IMG/VR virus record: IMGVR_UViG_3300032240_001895
Coordinates: 1-29,580 of that record
Strand: one strand, 5' to 3'
Origin: a virus
Length of the DNA: 29,580 bases
Translations under genes and position numbers: made by a program
Shown here: piece after piece, positions 22,045 to 29,580 of the stretch
Layout of the letters: the number at the start of each line of letters is the position of its first letter
How positions within the stretch are numbered: the stretch's first letter is position 1
The notes under the pieces: model-generated
The model's database searches: none
The model's input: the letters and a program-made list of their open reading frames with translations, nothing else
Told to the model about the DNA's origin: nothing

Positions 22045-23445
22045 ATGCCAGCCTTAACCGCCAATTCGTCACTACTACTATACGGTAGTAAAATTTATGA
22101 AGTATTACAATACTATTATGCTCCTTCAGCAAATGCTATATCACAAAGTACTACTCAAAATACATTATATGCTTTTATTGGCAAAGTTACTCCTTGGGAG
22201 GATCCATATAATCCACCAGCACCAACACAAGACCAATATTCCTTAAAACAAACATCTAAAAATATTATTGCAGCAAAAAAAATAACATCAGCTGATATTT
22301 CTGCAGTTTTGCCAAGAATAGATTGGACTTCTGGTATAATATATGATTATTATGATGATAGAATAGATATGTTTGCTTTAAATAATAATAATTTAATAAT
22401 TAAAAATTTTTATGTTAGAAATAGATATGACCAAGTATTTAAATGTTTATGGAATGCAAATGGTGCTCCATCAACTCAAGAACCTCAATTAGCTCCAGGT
22501 ACATTTAATTCAACATTTTTAGTTCAAACTTCAGATGGTTATAAATGGAAATTTTTATATAATATTAGTTCTGGTGCAAAACAAAGATTTTTAGATGAAA
22601 ATTGGATGCCTGTACCTTCAGGAAACTTTGTTCCTAACCCCACACTTACTGATGCTGGAGTAGGATCAGTAGACGTTGTTAATATAACCACCATTGGTGA
22701 AGGATATGATCCAGTAGGTACACAAATTACAATAGTAGGTGATGGTTATGGTGCTAATGCTGAACCAGTTATTAATGCAGCAGGTTATTTGATTGACGCT
22801 ACTGTAACAGATGTTGGTACAAATTATACTTATGCTAATCCGGTTATATCTGTTTTAAATGGTTACAATACTCCAAATGTTCAAGCTGTTGGTATATCTC
22901 CAGCTTCGCCTGTTGGTGGCCATGGATTGGATCCAATTTCTGAATTAGGTTGTAATAATGTAATGCTTTCTTTAAATTTTGCAGGTGATGAAAGTGGAAC
23001 CATTCCTACAGATATATCATATTATCAATTAGGTTTAATTTTAGATCCTTCAGACAAACAAACTAATCCTCAAGTTTGTTATGGAGATATCTATGATGTT
23101 ACAACTCATTTAGGTGTTTCACCGGGAACAGGTTCATTTGTAAGTGGCCAAACTGTATATCAAGGACCAAATTTAACAAATGCAACTTTTATTGCAACAG
23201 TTGTTAGTTTTAATACTCAAACCAATGTGGTGCAAGTGATAAATACTTTAGGAACTCCAACACTAAACCAAGCTTTAATACAAGAAGCTAACGGAACAAT
23301 ACCTTTTTCAGTTAGAACTTTATTGGAATATACAGAACCACAATTTTTAATACAGACTGGTTATATGACCTACCTAGAAAATAGAACAGCTGTACAGAGA
23401 AGTACTGATGGCACAGAACAATTCCGTGTCGTGTTAAGATTTTAA
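22045..23445 (+). CDS. 8: Baseplate wedge protein, gp8
   Basis: This 466-residue protein carries the gp8 pattern: YAFIGKVTPWEDPYNPPAPT near the start, RIDWTSGIIYDYYDD, NFYVRNRYDQVFKCLWNANG, and TSDGYKWKFLYNISSGAKQR. The C-terminus has VRTLLEYTEPQFLIQTGYMT, then YLENRTAVQRS, with the YxxNRxxxxRS element common in the family. T4 gp8 is 334 residues; the extra length is mostly at residues ~210-275, which hold the glycine-tyrosine beta module also seen in gp6 and gp7-like. gp8 dimers bind gp7 and gp10 in the wedge. AGGAT is the ribosome site before the ATG (12-base gap after the fibre gene). Confidence 0.9.
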   Translation: MPALTANSSLLLYGSKIYEVLQYYYAPSANAISQSTTQNTLYAFIGKVTPWEDPYNPPAPTQDQYSLKQTSKNIIAAKKITSADISAVLPRIDWTSGIIYDYYDDRIDMFALNNNNLIIKNFYVRNRYDQVFKCLWNANGAPSTQEPQLAPGTFNSTFLVQTSDGYKWKFLYNISSGAKQRFLDENWMPVPSGNFVPNPTLTDAGVGSVDVVNITTIGEGYDPVGTQITIVGDGYGANAEPVINAAGYLIDATVTDVGTNYTYANPVISVLNGYNTPNVQAVGISPASPVGGHGLDPISELGCNNVMLSLNFAGDESGTIPTDISYYQLGLILDPSDKQTNPQVCYGDIYDVTTHLGVSPGTGSFVSGQTVYQGPNLTNATFIATVVSFNTQTNVVQVINTLGTPTLNQALIQEANGTIPFSVRTLLEYTEPQFLIQTGYMTYLENRTAVQRSTDGTEQFRVVLRF

Positions 23446-23457
23446 TGGAAAGAAAAA

Positions 23458-26400
23458 ATGGCAACTAATTTTACTGGCGATTTTAATGTAGACCCGTACT
23501 ATGATGATTTTGATGGCGCAAAAAATTATCATCGAATTCTATTTAAACCTGGATATGCTGTTCAAGCCAGAGAATTGACACAATCACAGACAATTCTACA
23601 AAATCAAATTACCAATTTTGCTGATGCAATTTTTACACAAAATACTCCAATTAATGGTGGTAAAGTTACATTAAATCAAAATGTTTATTATTTAAAACTT
23701 AATACCACTTATAGTGGTTCAATTATTTCTGCAGAAAGCTTTACTAAAGGTACAGCTACAATTACTAATGCAGATAAAAGTGTTGTTGCTAAAGTTGTAG
23801 TTGCCGTAGAATCAACCACCACATCATCTGGATCCGTTGGAGATTCTCCAACTTTAATTGTTACATATATTACCGGTACTAAATTTGCTTCTGGTGATAC
23901 AATTAATTTAGAAGGCAGTAACATTTCAGCAACACTTATTACAGAATCTACCAATAATTTAGCAACAGGATTAAGTTCTGTTGCTTCTATTGCAAAAGGT
24001 ATGTTCTATGTGAAAGGTAATTTTGTAGCTGTTAATGAAAAAACAATTGTTTTGGACAAATATAATTCTATTCCATCATTAAGAATTGGATTAAATATTA
24101 CTGAAGCTATTATTGGTTCTGCTGATGATGGCACATTATTAGATCCTGCAGTTAATGCTTCAAATTATCAAGCTCCTGGCGCAGACCGTTATCAAATCTA
24201 TTTAACTCTACAAACACGACCACTTACATTAGGTGAAGATAATAATTTTATTGAATTGGTTCGTTTGGAAAATGGAGAAATTTTAAAACAAGTTGATAAT
24301 ACCGTATATTCAGCAATTGATGATTATTTTGCTAAACGTACAAATGATACCAATGGCGATTTTATTGTAAAAGATTACACATTAACACCAAAATCAAATA
24401 CAATTAATTCTGCTCAATATAATTTAAGTATTTCAAAAGGTATTTCTTATATTCGTGGTTATCGTTTAGAAAATCAAAGTGATGTTACTTTGGTCAATGA
24501 CCGAGCAAGAACTGCAGCTGCTTCAAATACCAGCCCAACATATATTGATTATGGCAACTATTTTTATGTTAATAGTTCTAATGGTGTATTTGATGTTACA
24601 AAATTTCCACAAGTTGATTTTCATACAGTTAGAACTGATGGAGTTTTAACTACTAACACAACAACATATAACTCTACATTGGCTGGTACAGGCTACATGA
24701 GAGCAGTGGAGTTTTCAAGCACTTCAAATACTTCTAATGGTGCAGCATACATTTATAAAGCTCATGTTTTTGGATTACAAAATCAAACATTGACAGCAAA
24801 TGTTGCAGCAACATCAGCTAATTCAAATTATATTACATTACCACATTTACCACAATTTTCTACAACAGCAAATGCTTATTATAATGTAACAGTATCGATT
24901 GACCAAGGTACTTCTGCTGGCGATTTTAGAAATATTGTAAGTTATGTTCCTGGTTCGGCAGCTAAAATTGCTTTTGTTGATAGGCCATTTACTGTTCCAC
25001 CAGATTCGACTTCAGTATTTACATTAAGATATGATGTAACTGATTATGAAACAATTATTAAAGCAACATCTGGTACTCCTTGGCAAATTACTGCAAATGC
25101 TTCTATGGATAATTCCAGCAAAACATCCAATAATCCTTTAGGTGATACAGTATTACAAAATAGTAGTAATCCAGAATTGTTATTTAATTTGGGTAATCCA
25201 TATGTAAGTTATGCAAACAATACTTCATATACTACACAACAAGTATTCAGAGACGTTTCTTTTGGTGCTTCTGGTGGTAATTATTCTGCCACTCTTACTT
25301 TTGGTTCTGCACCAGGTTCAGTAATTTCTTTTCCATTTGGAAATGGTTTCTTAACATCTGATGCAATTACACAAAATTTTCAAATTATTGTTACTGATCC
25401 ACAATCAAGCGGTTTAGTAAAAGGACAAAATTTAACTTGGACAACAGGCACTAGAACAGTTCAGATTACTGGATCAGGTTCAACTGCAATATTTACGGTA
25501 TCTGGTGCTGAAATACCAAGCGCATTTACAGCAACCATAATTGCTAAAGTTTATATTAAAAATGGTAATAATACTTCTTATGTTTTAAAAGCTAAAAATT
25601 TAGTTAAAGCAAATACAACGGAAGCTTTTATAACAGGAACAACTGTTGCAGTATATACTAAAGTCGATTTAACTCATGGCCAAGTATACATTCCTTATAC
25701 TGGACTTGTTTCTCCCGGTCAACCACAAAAATTATACATTACTGATGTAAAGAAAATTGTAAAAATTATTGATACTAAATCAACTTCAGTATCTCCTGAT
25801 GCTTCGATGTTGACTGGACCAACTGCGGCTCAATATGATGTAACAAGTCGTTTTACACTTGATAATGGCCAAAGGGATTCACATTATGATTTTGCTTCAA
25901 TTACATTAGGTGTTGGTCAACCTCCAATTCAAGGTAATTTATTAGTTCTTGTAGATTATTATTCAGCTACAGGTGGAGATGGTTATTATAGTGTAATGTC
26001 TTATTTGTCACCAGCATCTTCATCTCCTGAAGATTATGCTCAAATACCATATTATAGAAGTACTTCAGGTAATTTTTATGAATTGAGAGATTGTTTAGAT
26101 TTTAGGCCATCATTGCAAAATGCTCAGGCATCATTTACAATTAATACATCAGGTTCAGGTTCTGGTGCTGCTGGTGTTTATATTCCAATAGATTTGACTA
26201 TATTTCAATCTGATTATGGATACTATTTGGGTAGATACGATAAATTAATTTTAACTAAAGATAAATCATTCGAAATTGTTCAAGGAACACCATCAACAAA
26301 TCCTTTATTACCAGTAGAACCTGATGGATCATTAATTATTGCAAATCTATTTCATGATCCATATACAGCTTATATTCCAACCGAAGCTTATGGTGCTATA

Positions 26401-29400
26401 TCAAATTTATCAGTAGAAAAAGTTAAACATAAACGTTGGTTAATGAGTGATATTTCTGCTTTAGAGGGTCGTGTTAATAATATTGAATATTATACAGCAC
26501 TTAACACATTAGAAAAAGGCGCATCATCACTTCAAATTTCTGATGCCAATGGATTAAATCGATTTAAAAATGGTATTTTAGTAGATGATTTTTCTAGTTA
26601 TGCTTCTTCAGATGTAAATAATCCTGATTATTTGGTTACTGTAAATCGCAGAACTAAACAAATGACTGCATCACAAACAGTTAAAAATTTCCCATTACAA
26701 TCTACAAAACTTGTTTATAATATGGGTCAATTAGATGATACAACATCTAGTACATTAGGTTATAAAATTTCAAAATCTGGTTCTTCAAATTACTTCACAT
26801 TACCGTATACAACGGCTAATGTTGTATCTCAACCAATTGCTTCTCGTACAGTCAATTTAAATCCTTTTGCTGTTACTTTAAATTCTGGTGTAATGTCTTT
26901 AAGTCCGCCAATGGATAATTGGGTTGATACAAATAAATCTCCAGATTTATTAATTGTTGATCCAAATCTTCAAGTTTATAGAGCAAGTGATAATGTAAAC
27001 GTATTACAAGTTGGAGATTGGAAAACAACAGTTGCAACATCAACCGACAGTTCATATAGCGTTATTGGCCACGGAATTAATTGGTCTCCTTTTGGAAGAG
27101 TAGGTTATACAAAACACGACATAACAACATATACACAACAAGAACAAACAACAATTCTTGGTAATTATGATAAATTAAATTCAAGTTATGTTGAAACTGG
27201 TGGATTTATTACTGATGTAAGCGTATTACCTTACATTAGACAACAGTTTGTGTTCTTTAATTCTTATGGTATGTTGGTTAATAGTCAAGTACACGCATAT
27301 TTTGACGGTACAAATGTTGACAATTATATCCGTAAACCCAACGTATTAGAATTAATTGGTGTGTCTGGTGATTTTAAAGATGGTGATATTATTGGTTATT
27401 ATTCTAGTGGAAACTTTACTCCTGCAGCAAAAGTAATTTCTTGGTATCGTGATCCTGTAACCACAACAAAAGTTCGTTTATATATTGTTGGTATTGTTAG
27501 TGGTTCAACATTTAATACTAATGCAACAATTCAAAATGCGCAATTTAATGAAACAGGACAATATCAATCAACAACTGCTTCTGGCACAATAAATTCTTAT
27601 ACTCATTTTGGTGGAAATATTCGTAATGCTAGTTCTACAACAATTACTTTATCAACGTTGGCAGCAAACACAGATATCTATTCAGGAAACACTCTGTATA
27701 TTATTAATGGAACAGGTATTAATCAATCTGCAACAATTTCATCTTATGATGGTACAACAAAAATTGCAACATTAAGTTCAACTTTGACAACCACTCCAGC
27801 AGTTGGTGATATCTATTCTATTGGCTCATTAAAAACTAATGAAGCGGGTATGATTTCTGGTGTCTTTGCTATACCTGGAGGAACATTCCATACTGGTCAA
27901 AGATTGTTTAGAGTTGATAATTCTATTGCAAATAATCCAACAACAGCAACAACATTTGCTGAATCTACATTCTACGCTTCTGGATTACAACAAACTAAAC
28001 AAGGTGTTAATTATGCAGCTTCAATTGATTCTGCTAAAAATACTTTTTCTTCAATAGATTCAAAAACAAATACAAGTTCTTATAGCTATTATACACCATA
28101 TGATCCAGTAGCACAAACATTTATTATAGATAAAAACAATTATCCTAATGGTGCGTTTATTGATTCAATTAAATTGTTTTTTGCTACTAAACCTTCAACA
28201 GGTTATGCACCAGTAACAATTTCAATTGTTGGCACAATTAATGGATATCCTAGTGGCGATACTTTAGATAATTCACAAGTAACATTAACTTCTGAAAATA
28301 TTAAAACTTCAGATAAACCACATTATTTGGACGCTAGTACATATACAGTATTTAAATTCCCAACACCAGTATATTTGGAATCAAATAAATTATATTCATT
28401 AATTGTTAAGTGTCCTACATCCAATGAATATACAATTTATACAGCACAACTTGGAGATAATGCAGTTGCTTCTTCTGTTAAAAATAATTATTATGACACT
28501 CCTCCTTCAACCATAACAAAAATTAATTCAGCCCCATATGTTGGTTCATTATTTGTTTCACAAAATAGTCAAACATGGACAGCAGACCAAAATGAATCAA
28601 TGATGTTTGTTATTGAGCGTTGTAAATTTGCAACAGGTACAACACCAGTAGTTCAATTTATTGTACCTAGAAATCTTCCATATCGTAAAATTGTTGAAGA
28701 GGACATTAATTATTATTTAAATCCAAACACAACATCAAGTTCTGTAGTATCTGCAGCAAATACTAACGTTCCATTTGATGCTTTAAATATTACAACTACT
28801 GATTTTATACCAGGAAGTTCAATAATTAATTATAGTTATTCAGCAACTTTAAATAGTTCTTATACTGCTGCCACAACTCAAAGTGTAACTCCAGGTAAAT
28901 ATGGTGCACCAACTTATGACGATATTTACTTAAATGATGGATTTGGCCAACGTGTGTTATTGGCAAGTTCCAATACATCATTTACTTTATATGCTTCAAT
29001 GTCAACAAATGATGATTCTGTTTCTCCAATTTTATCTGATGATGGATTGAGTTTATATACTGTTACTTGGAACATAAACAATTTAGAATTGTCTAATAGT
29101 ATGATTACTGTTGCCAATACAGGTTCAGGTTATAATGTTAATACAACAACTGTAACTGTAACAGCTGCAAATGGTTACGGATCTGGTGCTGTTGCTACTG
29201 CTAATATTTCTGATGGCCAAATTAAGAATATTTACATTACTAATCCTGGTTCCGGTTATGCAACAACACCAACAATTACTGTTTCCGATCCAACTACTCG
29301 TTTGACAGGAAATGCAAACGTAATTATATCAATTGCTGGTGAAACTTCTGTTTCTGGTGGTAACGGACTAGCAAAATACTTTACTAAGAAAGTTATTTTA

Positions 29401-29580
29401 GACCAAGGTTTTGATTCTGGTGATTTAAGAGTGTATTTTACCGCTTATAGACCAGTTAATACCGACATCTTCATTTATTATAAAATACTTTCTAGAAGTG
29501 ATACACAAACATTTGATAGTGGCAATTGGCAATTAATGACCAAAATCAACAACGGTTCTTCTTTATACTCAGCAACAAGA
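23458..29580 (+). CDS. Giant DUF4815-type virion structural protein (runs off the right edge)
   Basis: The frame from ATG 23458 is open without a stop to the last base of the window, 2041 codons; I read it codon by codon. The start is MATNFTGDFNVDPYYDDFDG, then NYHRILFKPGYAVQARELTQ and SQTILQNQITNFADAIF, the signature of the DUF4815 domain of T4-like aquatic phages, which closes near residue 340 with ISKGISYIRGYRLE. Later blocks known from this protein type are KHKRWLMSDISALEGRVNNI (near residue 992), TPYDPVAQTFIID (near 1546), and LFVSQNSQTWTADQNESMMF (near 1699). The glycine-tyrosine beta module occurs at about 1884-1942. GGAAAG lies 6 bases before the ATG. Its position after gp8 is that of genes 9-12 in T4, so a baseplate-rim or fibre-base role is likely, but this is inference. 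Confidence 0.9.
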   Translation, partial: MATNFTGDFNVDPYYDDFDGAKNYHRILFKPGYAVQARELTQSQTILQNQITNFADAIFTQNTPINGGKVTLNQNVYYLKLNTTYSGSIISAESFTKGTATITNADKSVVAKVVVAVESTTTSSGSVGDSPTLIVTYITGTKFASGDTINLEGSNISATLITESTNNLATGLSSVASIAKGMFYVKGNFVAVNEKTIVLDKYNSIPSLRIGLNITEAIIGSADDGTLLDPAVNASNYQAPGADRYQIYLTLQTRPLTLGEDNNFIELVRLENGEILKQVDNTVYSAIDDYFAKRTNDTNGDFIVKDYTLTPKSNTINSAQYNLSISKGISYIRGYRLENQSDVTLVNDRARTAAASNTSPTYIDYGNYFYVNSSNGVFDVTKFPQVDFHTVRTDGVLTTNTTTYNSTLAGTGYMRAVEFSSTSNTSNGAAYIYKAHVFGLQNQTLTANVAATSANSNYITLPHLPQFSTTANAYYNVTVSIDQGTSAGDFRNIVSYVPGSAAKIAFVDRPFTVPPDSTSVFTLRYDVTDYETIIKATSGTPWQITANASMDNSSKTSNNPLGDTVLQNSSNPELLFNLGNPYVSYANNTSYTTQQVFRDVSFGASGGNYSATLTFGSAPGSVISFPFGNGFLTSDAITQNFQIIVTDPQSSGLVKGQNLTWTTGTRTVQITGSGSTAIFTVSGAEIPSAFTATIIAKVYIKNGNNTSYVLKAKNLVKANTTEAFITGTTVAVYTKVDLTHGQVYIPYTGLVSPGQPQKLYITDVKKIVKIIDTKSTSVSPDASMLTGPTAAQYDVTSRFTLDNGQRDSHYDFASITLGVGQPPIQGNLLVLVDYYSATGGDGYYSVMSYLSPASSSPEDYAQIPYYRSTSGNFYELRDCLDFRPSLQNAQASFTINTSGSGSGAAGVYIPIDLTIFQSDYGYYLGRYDKLILTKDKSFEIVQGTPSTNPLLPVEPDGSLIIANLFHDPYTAYIPTEAYGAISNLSVEKVKHKRWLMSDISALEGRVNNIEYYTALNTLEKGASSLQISDANGLNRFKNGILVDDFSSYASSDVNNPDYLVTVNRRTKQMTASQTVKNFPLQSTKLVYNMGQLDDTTSSTLGYKISKSGSSNYFTLPYTTANVVSQPIASRTVNLNPFAVTLNSGVMSLSPPMDNWVDTNKSPDLLIVDPNLQVYRASDNVNVLQVGDWKTTVATSTDSSYSVIGHGINWSPFGRVGYTKHDITTYTQQEQTTILGNYDKLNSSYVETGGFITDVSVLPYIRQQFVFFNSYGMLVNSQVHAYFDGTNVDNYIRKPNVLELIGVSGDFKDGDIIGYYSSGNFTPAAKVISWYRDPVTTTKVRLYIVGIVSGSTFNTNATIQNAQFNETGQYQSTTASGTINSYTHFGGNIRNASSTTITLSTLAANTDIYSGNTLYIINGTGINQSATISSYDGTTKIATLSSTLTTTPAVGDIYSIGSLKTNEAGMISGVFAIPGGTFHTGQRLFRVDNSIANNPTTATTFAESTFYASGLQQTKQGVNYAASIDSAKNTFSSIDSKTNTSSYSYYTPYDPVAQTFIIDKNNYPNGAFIDSIKLFFATKPSTGYAPVTISIVGTINGYPSGDTLDNSQVTLTSENIKTSDKPHYLDASTYTVFKFPTPVYLESNKLYSLIVKCPTSNEYTIYTAQLGDNAVASSVKNNYYDTPPSTITKINSAPYVGSLFVSQNSQTWTADQNESMMFVIERCKFATGTTPVVQFIVPRNLPYRKIVEEDINYYLNPNTTSSSVVSAANTNVPFDALNITTTDFIPGSSIINYSYSATLNSSYTAATTQSVTPGKYGAPTYDDIYLNDGFGQRVLLASSNTSFTLYASMSTNDDSVSPILSDDGLSLYTVTWNINNLELSNSMITVANTGSGYNVNTTTVTVTAANGYGSGAVATANISDGQIKNIYITNPGSGYATTPTITVSDPTTRLTGNANVIISIAGETSVSGGNGLAKYFTKKVILDQGFDSGDLRVYFTAYRPVNTDIFIYYKILSRSDTQTFDSGNWQLMTKINNGSSLYSATR

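Noticed and set aside
15176-23445. Assembly chimera as the cause of the repeated Gly-Tyr modules
   Set aside because: The copies differ clearly in DNA and protein sequence and all frames stay open, so they are diverged modules and not a joining artefact.
1-29580. TATAAATA-like octamers inside coding regions as promoters
   Set aside because: At this AT content several matches are expected by chance on the two strands; only those in intergenic positions were kept.

Overview
This window is a late structural-gene block of a T4-like myovirus (contractile-tailed phage). It is AT-rich, with genes packed end to end. Most genes can be assigned to T4 counterparts by family motifs and by order: the single-stranded DNA-binding protein gp32, head completion (gp4, probable gp2), tail tube/hub (gp54/gp19 type, gp26, gp48, gp27, gp5) and baseplate wedge (gp53, gp25, gp6, gp7-like, gp8). 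The base composition and the style of the tail fibres (many NTG/QANT-type repeats) resemble uncultured aquatic phages of low-GC bacteria. The sequence does not identify the host. I see no tRNA, rRNA, CRISPR array, insertion sequence or integrase.

Layout. Bases 1-894 (+) encode gp32, followed by a strong hairpin terminator. Bases 949-6435 are a minus-strand operon, transcribed in this order: gp4, probable gp2, tail-tube/gp54 type protein, gp26 with a candidate -1 frameshift extension, then two paralogous tail proteins. The first paralog carries a lysozyme/transglycosylase-like domain. A 35-base divergent intergenic region (6436-6470) separates this operon from a long plus-strand operon: gp48, gp53, gp27, the gp5 OB-fold protein, a separate beta-helical spike, an unknown protein, a repeat-rich fibre protein and an Ig-like-repeat protein. 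After a 42-base gap with a TATAAATA late-promoter match come gp25, gp6, a gp7-like protein, a tail fibre, gp8 and a giant DUF4815-type virion protein that runs off the right edge (at least 2041 codons).

How the genes work together. gp25, gp6, gp7-like, gp53 and gp8 build the six baseplate wedges. gp27, gp5 and the spike build the central hub and cell-puncturing tip. gp48 and the gp54/gp19-type protein cap the hub and start the tail tube. gp26 and its extension look like an assembly factor of the hub/tail. The fibres and the Ig-like protein probably contact the host. The parts of T4 gp5 (OB fold, lysozyme, beta-helix spike) are distributed here over three genes, two next to each other and one in the opposite operon.

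The most interesting observations are: a canonical T TTT TTC slippery heptamer at the end of gp26, with a Shine-Dalgarno-like element upstream and a conserved-looking 62-codon extension in the -1 frame; the relocated lysozyme domain on a paralogous anchor module; and a small glycine-tyrosine beta module that recurs in four different baseplate/virion proteins.
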